A DNA stretch of 55,743 nucleotides from a virus (IMGVR_UViG_3300020201_000023:1-55743), one strand, 5' to 3'; counted from the stretch's first letter, positions 13,979-21,097 are shown. A program made the numbers and translations. The notes: generated by a model from the letters alone, not told the origin.

Positions 13979-14274
13979 TCTGCCCCTGCTATTCGCGTGA
14001 GCGACGGTGTGACGACTGCCAGCGCCATGAGGACGAGCGCGCTGCGGATGAGGCAAAGACCGACCTTGCCGCCGAGGCAGCTTTGTTTGAGGCATCGGCC
14101 GTCATCTTCGACGACCCCCACGACGATTCACCGCAGGATGAGGCTGACCTGCAACGCGAAGAGCGCGCTGCGGATGCGGCAAAGACCGCTGCAGTCGCGT
14201 GCGCTCGCGATAACCCGCGCCTGCCCCGACGCGAGCGCCGACGACTCGACCGGGCGCAGAGGAGATCGTCGTGA
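13975..14274 (+). CDS. Hypothetical Cys-headed charged protein (99 aa)
   Basis: GTG start in a GTGA overlap. N-terminal CPCYSRERRCDDCQRHEDE is a possible zinc site. Two copies of a short unit, DERAADEAKTDLA and EERAADAAKTAAV, show internal duplication. Basic C-terminus (RLPRRERRRLDRAQRRS). Unknown function. Confidence 0.7.
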   Translation: MICPCYSRERRCDDCQRHEDERAADEAKTDLAAEAALFEASAVIFDDPHDDSPQDEADLQREERAADAAKTAAVACARDNPRLPRRERRRLDRAQRRSS

Positions 14275-14591
14275 AGACAGGCAACCGAGTCTGCGTCGAC
14301 TGCGGCGCCTCGTCAGGACACATGATCAGGTGCGAGCCGTGCTGGGAGAAGGCGCAGGCGCACGCCGTCGTCATCGTCGCTGTCGGCGCATCTGTCACCG
14401 TCTCACGGCGTGAGCGCATCGCGATTGCGGTCCTCGCTCCGGTCGACGCAGACGCGCTCTTCGTGTGCGGTGCGCTCTGCGATCACGGCTCGGAGTGCCT
14501 TCTGCTGCGCGGACACATCCCGCAAGACAGACACGAGACGCAGCATGGATGCGTTTTCTTCGATCCGGCACTGACGGGCGGTGAGTCGTGA
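14271..14591 (+). CDS. Hypothetical zinc-finger-like protein (106 aa)
   Basis: GTG start in a GTGA overlap. N-terminal CVDCGASSGHMIRCEPCWEKA is a four-Cys zinc site. A second region has VCGALCDHGSECLLLRGH and a final HGCVFFD, reminiscent of phage proteins that begin with a treble-clef finger. No function assigned. Confidence 0.72.
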   Translation: MKTGNRVCVDCGASSGHMIRCEPCWEKAQAHAVVIVAVGASVTVSRRERIAIAVLAPVDADALFVCGALCDHGSECLLLRGHIPQDRHETQHGCVFFDPALTGGES

Positions 14592-15202
14592 AAGAGCGCC
14601 CCATTCTGTTTTCCGCGCCGATGGTCCGCGCGATCCTCAGCGACGTGAAGACTCAGACGCGGCGCGTGGTCTCCGCGCGTCACGAAAGCCTGTACGAGTG
14701 CGACGGCAGCGCGCTCTATCGCGACGTGCGCCACGGCGACCCCGTGCCCGTGTCGTGCCCATACGGATCGCCCGGCGACGTGCTGTGGGTGCGGGAGACT
14801 TGGGGCCTATTCGACCGCGAGGCGATCGGCGGAGAGAAGGGCTACGGCGTAGCGTGGCGCGCGACGCACCCGAGCCTCGACGACGGCGCCGAGTGGATCG
14901 ACGGCCCTGTCGACTACCCGGCGACGATCAAGGCGTCCGAGAAGTGGCGCCCGTCGATTCACATGCCGCGGTGGGTCTGCCGTCTGCGACTGCGCGTTAC
15001 GTCGGTGCGCGCCGAGCGGCTGCACGACATCTCGGAGGCGGATGCTCGCGCGGAGGGCGTGGGGCCGCTGGGCGTCGACGAGGACGACTACACGCACGCC
15101 GCGAAGTTCCGCGCGCTGTGGGACTCGATCAACGGCAAGCGCTTCCCGTGGTCGAGCGGACCGCGCGTGTGGGCAATTTCTTTTGAAAGGATTGTGCCGT
15201 GA
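14588..15202 (+). CDS. Conserved phage protein, ASCH-like fold
   Basis: A 204-aa protein of a family common in phage early regions: MKERPILFSAPMVRAILSDVKTQTRR at the start, GDVLWVRETWG in the middle, PSIHMPRWVCRLRLRVTSVR, and a final FRALWDSINGKRFPW with a WAISFERI strand. The pattern fits ASCH-domain proteins (beta-barrel, putative RNA or modified-base binding). Exact role not known. GTG start with 4-base overlap; stop overlaps the HNH-like gene. Confidence 0.8.
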   Translation: MKERPILFSAPMVRAILSDVKTQTRRVVSARHESLYECDGSALYRDVRHGDPVPVSCPYGSPGDVLWVRETWGLFDREAIGGEKGYGVAWRATHPSLDDGAEWIDGPVDYPATIKASEKWRPSIHMPRWVCRLRLRVTSVRAERLHDISEADARAEGVGPLGVDEDDYTHAAKFRALWDSINGKRFPWSSGPRVWAISFERIVP

Positions 15203-15768
15203 TGCCGTGGCCAAAAGGAAAGAAACTCTCGCCAGAACAGATCGCAAAGCGAGTCGCCAGCGCGATGGCGTCTGGCAGGAAAAGGCGCAAGCCCGTGGCG
15301 CCAGGGCTTTGGGCTTGTACTGGATGCGGCGGGCATCTCACGCCTGACAGATTCTACCCAACAGAAACCAACACCAGCAAACTGACCTCTCGTTGTCGCG
15401 CCTGCCACGGAAGGCAATCAATCGCCACCCGCGACCCCGACAAGACCAGGAAGAACGGGAGAGAGTCTTCACGCCGCGCTCGGCTGGAGCGGCCGGAAGA
15501 AATCAGACGACGTGAGCGCGCGCGCAGCCTGGCTCGTCCGCGAGGTATTGAAACCGAAGCGCGGCGCCTCCTGAATGTTGCCGTCAAGTCTGGGAAAATG
15601 GCTCGTCCATGCCAGTGCTCTAAGTGCCTTTCGCCGGGCAAGATTCAAGGGCACCATGAGGATTATAGCAGGCCTTTCGACGTAGTATGGTTGTGCGTTC
15701 AATGTCACGCAGATAGGCACCGTGAGATTCGAGCGATTCCGTTCAAGCGGATCGGCGGTGAGGCGTGA
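15202..15768 (+). CDS. HNH-type zinc protein, possible homing or phage endonuclease
   Basis: A 188-aa protein. First zinc pair CTGC (39-42) with CRAC (65-68); second block CSKC (139-142), HH at 151-152, CVQCHADRH (165-173), giving the strand-turn-helix spacing of an HNH/treble-clef nuclease (GHHEDYSRPFDVVWLC). Basic N-terminus and middle suit DNA binding. Codon use is visibly less GC-rich than the neighbours, a sign of later acquisition. ATG at 15202 shares a base with the previous stop; GTG at 15199 is alternative. Confidence 0.78.
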   Translation: MPWPKGKKLSPEQIAKRVASAMASGRKRRKPVAPGLWACTGCGGHLTPDRFYPTETNTSKLTSRCRACHGRQSIATRDPDKTRKNGRESSRRARLERPEEIRRRERARSLARPRGIETEARRLLNVAVKSGKMARPCQCSKCLSPGKIQGHHEDYSRPFDVVWLCVQCHADRHREIRAIPFKRIGGEA

Positions 15769-16199
15769 CCCGCCTGGACCGCGCGCGCATCGCGCTGGCG
15801 TACGAGTACCTGCGTTACCGGTCGCGCTTCGACGGCGACCGCACATGGAGGGCAGTCAGCCACTCCGAAGCCTGGGGAAGTGTCGACAAGTCCGCGGGCG
15901 CGCTGCCGTACCTGCTGCGCAAGATGGTCGCCGCGGAACTCTACGTCGGCGACGCGCGCATCCTCCGCGCACGTCTCGCGCTGTACCTGCGCGCGCTGAT
16001 TCGGGCGTACGCGACTGACGAATGGGGAGACGCTGACCTCGGTCCGCGGCGCCCTGCCGTAGACGTGACCGGCGTCTGCGCGGACTGCGGATGGCGTACC
16101 GGCGACCCGGAGCCGGACCCGCCGTGCAAGGGCGGACCGTCCACGCGCCGCATCCGCCCGCTCTGGGAGAGCGCACCGGCGCACCGGGTGGCGACGTGA
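15765..16199 (+). CDS. Hypothetical protein with C-terminal Cys pair (144 aa)
   Basis: GTG start in a GTGA overlap with the HNH-like gene. Mostly helical (RLDRARIALAYEYLRYRSRF, LRARLALYLRALIRAYATDE), then CADCGWRTGD and PPCKGG, a possible zinc knuckle near the C-terminus. Ends HRVAT, with GGTGGCGACGTGA at its 3' end acting as ribosome-binding and start sequence of the next gene. Confidence 0.7.
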   Translation: MTRLDRARIALAYEYLRYRSRFDGDRTWRAVSHSEAWGSVDKSAGALPYLLRKMVAAELYVGDARILRARLALYLRALIRAYATDEWGDADLGPRRPAVDVTGVCADCGWRTGDPEPDPPCKGGPSTRRIRPLWESAPAHRVAT

Positions 16200-16405
16200 C
16201 CTGCGGCGACTGCGGCGCGGCTAGGCCCGAGAAGACGTCCGCGCGCTGCCGTGCGTGCTACCGCGCTAGCGTCGCCAACCCCGCCGCCGCCGCCGTCGCG
16301 GCCCTGCTGGCGAAGATCGACGCGAGCGCGTGCATGGGCGATTGCTGCGACGGCGACGCCGTGCGGCTGCTGGCGCATCGCGTGCGCGAGGCGGTGGCGA
16401 CGTGA
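16196..16405 (+). CDS. Small zinc-finger-like protein (69 aa)
   Basis: GTG start at 16196 in a GTGA overlap. CGDCGAARPEKTSARCRACYRA is a compact four-Cys ribbon. The C-terminal helix (AAAAVAALLAKIDASACMGD...VREAVAT) again ends in the KVAT-like tail seen in the left cluster. Last gene before the 16.4-kb promoter region. Confidence 0.7.
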   Translation: MTCGDCGAARPEKTSARCRACYRASVANPAAAAVAALLAKIDASACMGDCCDGDAVRLLAHRVREAVAT

Positions 16406-16434
16406 GCGCCTAATCTATTTTCGCGGCGCCTGAT

Positions 16435-16459
16435 AATAATCGTTGACGTGCCGATTATT
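16435..16459. promoter_or_regulatory. Perfect 8-bp inverted repeat AATAATCG/CGATTATT, candidate operator over a promoter
   Basis: Arms at 16435-16442 and 16452-16459 with a 9-base spacer that holds TTGACG (16443-16448), a good -35 match. CATATC follows 17 bases later, a weak -10. AT-rich in a GC-rich genome. A dimeric regulator bound here would cover the -35 box of the gene at 16515. Confidence 0.6.
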
Positions 16460-16477
16460 CAAGCGCATATCTATTGA

Positions 16478-16492
16478 GTCGGACGGGCCGAC
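16478..16492 (+). promoter_or_regulatory. Leader hairpin GTCGG-ACGGG-CCGAC
   Basis: Five-base stem with loop ACGGG, 22 bases upstream of the start at 16515 and just after the promoter-like sequence. Same loop and closing pairs as the leader hairpin at 8108-8122. Confidence 0.5.
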
Positions 16493-16514
16493 CCACTGGC
16501 ACACGGAGAAGACC

Positions 16515-17057
16515 ATGACCAATACCAAGAAGATCCTTTCGACGAACGCCAAGAACGCAGCGCGGCGCGCGGCTCGTGGCGCAGCAAAGCAAAAACGACT
16601 CTCTCAGCAGGAAGAACAGTGGAGGGAAGCGGCTCGACGCCGTGGTGAGCATTTCGTGCTCGTGGCCAATGTCGAGGCCGTGACCGTGACCGAGAAGACC
16701 GTCGCGCCCATGAAGCCGCGGGCGCGGGCAGCGCTGGTCAAAGCGCTGGTGACTGAGACGGCGCACGAACTCGCGCCGGGCGCAACGGCACGCGTGATCG
16801 CGAAGCGGATCGCGAAACAGTCCAGCGCCTTCCGCACGGCCCTCGCCGCCGCGCTGAACATCGCATTGCCCGCGAATGCGACGGCGCGCGCGAACGCCGC
16901 GACGCTGGCTCAGGCAGCGCTCGTCGCTGTCATCGGGGGGCGGAAGAACGCTGACCTCCTCGCGCTGGTGCTGGTGCAGGGCGCGACGCTGGCTCAGCTC
17001 GTCAAGCTGTCGAACGCGACGGCGACACCTATCGGATCGTCAAGCGCTGACCTCTGA
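16515..17057 (+). CDS. Basic Ala/Lys-rich hypothetical protein under its own promoter (180 aa)
   Basis: ATG at 16515 with CGGAGAAG upstream. Very basic N-terminus (NTKKILSTNAKNAARRAARG, then KQKRLSQQEEQWREAARRRG), one beta-like segment (HFVLVANVEAVTVTEKTVAP), then Ala-rich helices (ARAALVKALVTETAHELAPG, AALNIALPANATARANAATL). Histone-like composition in the first third suggests nucleic-acid binding. Having its own operator-covered promoter and hairpin leader marks it as separately regulated. No family recognised. Confidence 0.75.
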   Translation: MTNTKKILSTNAKNAARRAARGAAKQKRLSQQEEQWREAARRRGEHFVLVANVEAVTVTEKTVAPMKPRARAALVKALVTETAHELAPGATARVIAKRIAKQSSAFRTALAAALNIALPANATARANAATLAQAALVAVIGGRKNADLLALVLVQGATLAQLVKLSNATATPIGSSSADL

Positions 17058-17107
17058 CGCAGGCAGGGCGCATCCCACCGGGTGCGCCTATGCGTGCGGC
17101 AGACGGC
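17053..17107 (+). repeat. 55-bp structured repeat, copy 1
   Basis: Identical to 17354-17408 and lies between a stop and the next start in both cases. Folds as one long interrupted hairpin: TCTG/CAGA, ACGCA/TGCGT and GGCGCATCC/GGGTGCGCC around the loop CACC. No T run, so not a classic terminator. Confidence 0.85.
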
Positions 17108-17137
17108 CCTACGACCACCGAAGAAAGACCAGCCACC

Positions 17138-17350
17138 ATGAGCACGTACACCAAGATCGACGCATCGCAGGTGCCCGGCAGCTTCCGCTTCGACGTATCA
17201 CGCTCCGCCGCCGGGCAGATCGTCGAGGTCGCCTACGGTGGCCCCATGGCGCACCGCGGAGAGCACGACGGCACCGCGTGGAAGCGCGTCACGGACCGCG
17301 GCGAGCCTCTCGGGTCGCCGGCGCGCGTCACCTACTACCGCCGCCGCTGA
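17138..17350 (+). CDS. Hypothetical protein (70 aa)
   Basis: ATG at 17138 (MSTYTKIDASQVPG); the longer frame from 17090 would start inside the structured repeat. Predicted beta-rich small domain (GSFRFDVSRSAAGQIVEVAY, GTAWKRVTDRG, ARVTYYRRR). Bracketed by the two copies of the 55-bp repeat. Function unknown. Confidence 0.72.
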   Translation: MSTYTKIDASQVPGSFRFDVSRSAAGQIVEVAYGGPMAHRGEHDGTAWKRVTDRGEPLGSPARVTYYRRR

Positions 17351-17353
17351 CCA

Positions 17354-17408
17354 TCTGACGCAGGCAGGGCGCATCCCACCGGGTGCGCCTATGCGTGCGG
17401 CAGACGGC
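17354..17408 (+). repeat. 55-bp structured repeat, copy 2
   Basis: Identical to 17053-17107; see that entry. It lies between the genes at 17138 and 17425, so the gene and one repeat form a unit of about 300 bases. Confidence 0.85.
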
Positions 17409-17424
17409 ACGAGAGGAGACGACC

Positions 17425-17643
17425 ATGGAGCGACACATCTACATCGTATCGGGCGAGGGCGAGCGCGGCACCGCGACGCTGTGGACCGGCAAGACCGTGC
17501 GCGCACTACGCGCCGCCGTTACCCGCGCACGCGCAGGCGGCGACCGATGGGCGCGCATCGCCGTCCGCGACGGGGTCGACGCTGAACTCGGCGCGTACGA
17601 GTGTCTTTCGGAGGCGGAGGCGCTCGACCTCCGCGGCGCGTGA
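17425..17643 (+). CDS. Hypothetical protein (72 aa)
   Basis: GAGGAGACGACC precedes ATG at 17425. Strand-helix-strand pattern (HIYIVSGEGERGTATLWTGK, VRALRAAVTRARAGGDRWAR, IAVRDGVDAELGAYE). No recognised family. Stop overlaps the next GTG. Confidence 0.72.
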   Translation: MERHIYIVSGEGERGTATLWTGKTVRALRAAVTRARAGGDRWARIAVRDGVDAELGAYECLSEAEALDLRGA

Positions 17644-17873
17644 CCGCCCCCAAGCGCGGCCGCGGCCGCCCGCAACTCGCCGAGGCGGACCGGCGCACGC
17701 GGCTGCCGGTGCTGCTCACGGCGGCGGAGCGCGCGGAGATCGACGCGGCGGCCGGCGACGCGGGAGCGTCTACGTGGCTGCGCGGCGTCGGGCTGCGGGC
17801 GGCGAGGGCGAGGACGGAGGCGCAATCGGCGCTTGACGCGCTCCTGGCCGCTGCGGTCGAGGCGGCGCGATGA
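17640..17873 (+). CDS. Small DNA-binding protein: AT-hook and ribbon-helix-helix-like (77 aa)
   Basis: GTG start in a GTGA overlap. PKRGRGRPQ near the N-terminus is an AT-hook-like motif. RRTRLPVLLTAAERAEIDAA and DAGASTWLRGVGLRAAR follow the strand-helix-helix order of plasmid/phage ribbon-helix-helix proteins. Likely transcriptional regulator or nucleoid binder; target unknown, the 16.43-kb dyad being one candidate. Confidence 0.72.
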   Translation: MTAPKRGRGRPQLAEADRRTRLPVLLTAAERAEIDAAAGDAGASTWLRGVGLRAARARTEAQSALDALLAAAVEAAR

Positions 17874-18076
17874 GGACGCGATTCACCGTCGGGCTCGACG
17901 GCACTCCGCACCGGCTCGACTACGACGCGCCCAACGCTCGCACGGCGGCGGAGCGATGCGTCGAGAACCTCGTCGTGGACGGCCATTGGGAAGACGAGGA
18001 ACTCCCGGAACTTGTCTACGTGACTGTCAGCGACGCGCTCACGGGGACGCAGGCGCGATTCTGCGTCGACATCTAG
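17870..18076 (+). CDS. Hypothetical protein (68 aa)
   Basis: ATG at 17870 overlaps the previous stop. Beta-helix-beta pattern (RFTVGLDGTPHRLDYDAPN, ARTAAERCVENLVVDGHWED, LPELVYVTVSDALTGTQARF). Acidic. No recognised family. Confidence 0.7.
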   Translation: MRTRFTVGLDGTPHRLDYDAPNARTAAERCVENLVVDGHWEDEELPELVYVTVSDALTGTQARFCVDI

Positions 18077-18114
18077 TGGGAGGTGTCCGTGTCGGCGATT
18101 CGAATGGAGCCGCT

Positions 18115-18396
18115 ATGACCGACAGCCGATACGAGAAGATGCGCCACGCGCTCGGCTGCGCGCGGTACAACCAGGGGTGGAAGAAGCCGTACCGCAACCA
18201 CTACGCGGCCGGAGGCGACGACGAGCGGGTGTGGGATGGGCTCGTCGCCGATGGTCTCGCGCGGCGCGTGCGCGAAGGGTGCGACCTCACCGGCGGCTGC
18301 CCGCTCTACGTCGTCACCGCAGACGGCGAGGCGGCGGCGCTCGCGGGGATCGTCTTCAAGCGCCGGTGGGGATACGGGACGCCGGTGAACCCCTGA
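18115..18396 (+). CDS. Hypothetical protein (93 aa)
   Basis: GGAG six bases before ATG at 18115. Starts SRYEKMRHALGCARYNQGWK, contains RNHYAAGGDDERVWDGLVAD and a winged-helix-like second half (GLARRVREGCDLTGGCPLYV, TADGEAAALAG). Small phage proteins of this kind are common and mostly unassigned. Confidence 0.7.
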   Translation: MTDSRYEKMRHALGCARYNQGWKKPYRNHYAAGGDDERVWDGLVADGLARRVREGCDLTGGCPLYVVTADGEAAALAGIVFKRRWGYGTPVNP

Positions 18397-18498
18397 ACGA
18401 CGAAAAGCCCGCCGCCCCTGCCGGTTAGGCAGAGACGACGGGCTGACGGGCGCGTAGAGGATGACGCTGCCGAGGTAGGTCTACGTAGAGGAGCGACG
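18397..18498 (+). other. Intergenic two-level hairpin and repeated leader words
   Basis: AGCCCG/CGGGCT close over an inner CTGCC-GGTTA-GGCAG hairpin. No T run follows. The word GTAGAGGA then occurs twice about 35 bases apart, the second as ribosome-binding site of the gene at 18499. Possibly an RNA stability or attenuation element. Confidence 0.4.
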
Positions 18499-18888
18499 AT
18501 GAAAAAGCCACTCACGATGACGCGCGAGCAAGAGGGACGGATCCGCGACATCGCGGATGACATGGGAATGGAGTACGGCGACGAGATCCGCGACCTGCTG
18601 GCGGAGATCGACGCGCTGCGCGAAGGCGTGCCGCGAACGGACCCGCGCCCGTTGGCGGGCGGGCGCATATCGCGGACGAGTTGCCCGAGCGGGTACGCCT
18701 CGCTGCATGCGGTGGGAGGCGACGTCCGGTACTTGCTCGGCGACGTGAACGTCGGATGCCGCGGCGAACTCGCGGCGCATGGCATGCTGCTGCGTCAAGG
18801 GCAGCGCTGCGACGTGCGGTTCGGCGAGCACGTCGCGCTGGCCTGGCAGGGCAATACGCCGGGCACGATGGTGGAGCACGAAGGCTAA
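18499..18888 (+). CDS. Last rightward gene, hypothetical (129 aa)
   Basis: AGAGGAGCG precedes ATG. Charged helical N-terminus (TREQEGRIRDIADDMGMEYG, RDLLAEIDALREGV), then a beta-rich Gly region (YASLHAVGGDVRYLLGDVNV, CDVRFGEHVALAWQGNTPGT). Its TAA overlaps the TAG of the endolysin on the other strand (18885-18888), so the two transcription units converge here without spacer or visible terminator. Confidence 0.72.
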   Translation: MKKPLTMTREQEGRIRDIADDMGMEYGDEIRDLLAEIDALREGVPRTDPRPLAGGRISRTSCPSGYASLHAVGGDVRYLLGDVNVGCRGELAAHGMLLRQGQRCDVRFGEHVALAWQGNTPGTMVEHEG

Positions 18889-19580
18889 GCGCCTGACGCG
18901 ATGGCGCTGCGCATGCGCTCCCAGGACCACGCGGCCGGCCCTGGATCCCACGGTGCGCCCCTCGCCGAGCGGCTGGCCGGATGCGCGTCGCTGTGCGTGA
19001 CGACGTGCTCGCGGTCGACGGGGATGCCGTGCCTGTCGGCGATGTCGAGCGTGAGCCGCGCGAGCGTCGCCCAGCACTCCGGCGACCACGGGCCGCGCGC
19101 GCCCGCGAGAGGCGGCACGACCTCCACGCCGATGCTTGAGCGGTTGCACGACCCGTCACGCCACAGCAGCCCGCCAGCGAGCGCGTGCGGCGATTCGAGC
19201 TCGGGCCACCGCTCGCCCCACCAGCGCAGGCCGGCCGTCATCCACCGGGCGCGTGGGCGCGCGTAGACGGCATTGCCGGCGCCGCCGACGTGGCGAGCGC
19301 TGAGCGCTTCGGGCACGACCTGCACGCACTGCCCGAGTTGCCCGACGACGTAGTGCGCCGAGTCCTGCATGATCGTCGCGTAGATGCGGACCGCGGTATC
19401 GAACGGCGAGTCATCGCCCTTGCGCGTGCCCTCGCGAACGAAGCGCGATATCGGTCCGCTGCCCGTCGTGTGGAACACGGTCGCGGCCGGCGGCATCGGG
19501 CGCTCGTCGCAGAGCCCGCGCCGGAAGCCGAGCCCGGCGACGAAGCGCGTGGCGATCGGCGAGTCGACGGCGTGCGTCAT
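18885..19580 (-). CDS. Endolysin, N-acetylmuramoyl-L-alanine amidase (amidase_2 type)
   Basis: A 231-aa zinc amidase expected to cut the bond between N-acetylmuramic acid and the stem peptide. Family landmarks: ATVFHTTGSG with first metal His37, VVGQLGQCVQVVP (71-90 region), SSIGVEVV with Glu153, and VVTHSDAH (His196) followed by WDPG (Asp212), the usual third-ligand position. No signal peptide, so it would need a holin. Last gene of the leftward late unit; ATGA overlap with the preceding small gene. No separate wall-binding domain. Confidence 0.9.
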   Translation of the reverse strand: MTHAVDSPIATRFVAGLGFRRGLCDERPMPPAATVFHTTGSGPISRFVREGTRKGDDSPFDTAVRIYATIMQDSAHYVVGQLGQCVQVVPEALSARHVGGAGNAVYARPRARWMTAGLRWWGERWPELESPHALAGGLLWRDGSCNRSSIGVEVVPPLAGARGPWSPECWATLARLTLDIADRHGIPVDREHVVTHSDAHPASRSARGAPWDPGPAAWSWERMRSAIASGA

Positions 19581-19747
19581 CGGCTCGCCTCGTACGCAGC
19601 AACAGCCTCGGCCAGCGTCCGCATCGCCGCGCGCTCAGTCGCTCGCGGTACGCCGTCGCGCTCGACGACACGGACGTACGCCTGCGCCGCGCGCACGACC
19701 GGACCCATGCGGGCGACCACGCTACCGCGGACGTCGCCGATGCTCAT
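19577..19747 (-). CDS. Small hypothetical protein in the lysis region (56 aa)
   Basis: ATG at 19747 and stop at 19577 both in 4-base overlaps. Helical, Ala/Arg-rich (VARMGPVVRAAQAYVRVVER, ERAAMRTLAEAVAAYEASR). No membrane segment. Position between a holin-like gene and the endolysin suggests a lysis accessory, with no other evidence. Confidence 0.65.
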   Translation of the reverse strand: MSIGDVRGSVVARMGPVVRAAQAYVRVVERDGVPRATERAAMRTLAEAVAAYEASR

Positions 19748-19932
19748 CGGAGCCGCAGTCCGCGCGGGAGGTCGGCGCCGAATACAGTCGCGAGGATCCA
19801 AAGGATCACTGCGGCGATGAGCAGCAACTGCGCCGCGCGCCGGTAGCGAGCGTCGATCGGAATGAGGTCGATGAGCGCAGCGATCACGCCCACGACGATG
19901 ATGACGACGACGATCGTCAGGATGACGGTCAT
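19744..19932 (-). CDS. Holin-like two-helix membrane protein (62 aa)
   Basis: Two transmembrane segments, about 3-23 (VILTIVVVIIVVGVIAALI) and 33-51 (AAQLLLIAAVILWILATVF), joined by a short loop containing LIPIDARYRR, with a basic C-terminus (PRGLRLR). This resembles small phage membrane proteins with a conserved IP-x(4-5)-R loop, often placed in lysis cassettes. ATG at 19932 overlaps the upstream stop. Best holin candidate with 20746. Confidence 0.75.
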   Translation of the reverse strand: MTVILTIVVVIIVVGVIAALIDLIPIDARYRRAAQLLLIAAVILWILATVFGADLPRGLRLR

Positions 19933-20234
19933 CGCTGCGACTCCGGCGGCGTCGTGTCGTGCCGCGCCGTGGACTCGTCATCGCGCGACGGCTTCGCGTC
20001 GACTGCGGCATCGACCGCGGCGTCCTGCGCAGCGACGCGCGAATCGAGTGAGGGCACGCGCCTGATGCGGTCGACGATTTGCTGACGCGTCAGCCCTGCC
20101 TTGGCCATGGTCGCCGAGACGCCAAGCGCCGCCTGCAGGATGGCGACGACGTCGCGCACGGGACCGTGCGGCAGTCCGAGCACGGCAGTGGCGGCAATGT
20201 CTGCGCCCGTGCGCAGTGTGTCGGCGAGGGTCAT
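19929..20234 (-). CDS. Hypothetical lysis-region protein (101 aa)
   Basis: ATG at 20234 (ATGA). Helical first half with an amphipathic stretch (GADIAATAVLGLPHGPVRDV), then LTRQQIVDRIRRVPSLDSRV and a charged tail with DAAVDAAVDAK. No signal peptide or clear membrane segment. Function unknown. Confidence 0.68.
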   Translation of the reverse strand: MTLADTLRTGADIAATAVLGLPHGPVRDVVAILQAALGVSATMAKAGLTRQQIVDRIRRVPSLDSRVAAQDAAVDAAVDAKPSRDDESTARHDTTPPESQR

Positions 20235-20749
20235 GGCGCACCCGCAAAGGATGCGAGCATCGGCGGCGGCGCAGGCACGTCGAGCCCCAGCGCCCGCCCG
20301 ACAGCGGACCACGCGCCCCACGCTGAGACGACGCGACGAGCGAGCACGAGCCAGCGCGGCACGTCGTCGAGGTCGCCGGCGGCCGCGAGAACGAGCACGT
20401 CGACCCAGGCGCCATGCGTGAGCCGCAGCGCCTCGAATGTGGCGAGCGCAGGCTCGTAGCGCAGGCGCACGGCAGCGACGGCGGCTTGCGCGTCCTCGCG
20501 GTACGCGGTGTCTGCGTGCGCCGCGTCGAGGTCGCGCTGCCGCGCGGAGAGCAACTCGCCGCCGCTGGCGGTCACTGCGACGCCGACGGCGTCAGCGGCT
20601 GCCGCGTGTACCTGTAGATCGGACGTGCCGCAGCCGGAGATACACGCCGCGGCCGTGACGATGACCATCGCCAGCAGCCACGCGACGCACGCGCCGATCA
20701 GGGCACGCCGTCGCGTCTGCGCGGAGACGACGCCCACGAGCGATGTCAC
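20231..20749 (-). CDS. Membrane-anchored or lipoprotein-like protein (172 aa)
   Basis: GTG at 20749 in a GTGA overlap. A basic stretch QTRRR then a hydrophobic segment (about 16-37) ending ISGC (Cys40), a lipobox-compatible site. The mature part is helical (LLSARQRDLDAAHADTAYRE, AQAAVAAVRLRYEPALATFE) and would lie in the periplasm. Could serve as outer-membrane spanin partner or another envelope function. Both lipidation and role are inference. Confidence 0.65.
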   Translation of the reverse strand: MTSLVGVVSAQTRRRALIGACVAWLLAMVIVTAAACISGCGTSDLQVHAAAADAVGVAVTASGGELLSARQRDLDAAHADTAYREDAQAAVAAVRLRYEPALATFEALRLTHGAWVDVLVLAAAGDLDDVPRWLVLARRVVSAWGAWSAVGRALGLDVPAPPPMLASFAGAP

Positions 20750-21054
20750 TGCGGCTCCGCGGGCGGCAGCGTCTCGCGCGGCACGTCGGGCGTGGTGACG
20801 GTGGACTCGCCGCCGACGCGGACGATCGCGATCGGCGTCGCGCCTTCGAGCACAGCGACGGCCTCGGCCTCGGTCGGCGGCAGCTTGCGAGCGCTCTGGA
20901 GCACGGCGGCGATGATGACGGCGACGATCGCTAGCGTCTGGTGTACCCACGTCGGGGTATCCGGCGGCAGCACGGGCAGCACGGCGGCGATCACCATGCC
21001 GAGCGTCAGCAGCCATCCGGCGATGATGGTCGGCGTCACTTTGATCTTGCTCAT
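20746..21054 (-). CDS. Holin-like two-helix membrane protein (102 aa)
   Basis: AAGGAG before ATG at 21054. Transmembrane segments at about 9-28 (TIIAGWLLTLGMVIAAVLPV) and 38-52 (HQTLAIVAVIIAAVL) with a short Pro-rich loop, then an acidic/Pro-rich tail (RETLPPAEPQ). Size and topology fit a phage holin of the two-helix type. The in-frame start at 21093 lacks a ribosome-binding site. Confidence 0.72.
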   Translation of the reverse strand: MSKIKVTPTIIAGWLLTLGMVIAAVLPVLPPDTPTWVHQTLAIVAVIIAAVLQSARKLPPTEAEAVAVLEGATPIAIVRVGGESTVTTPDVPRETLPPAEPQ

Positions 21055-21097
21055 TCGGTCATCTCCTTCGCGCGCGAGTCCAGCCCGCGCCAATCGG

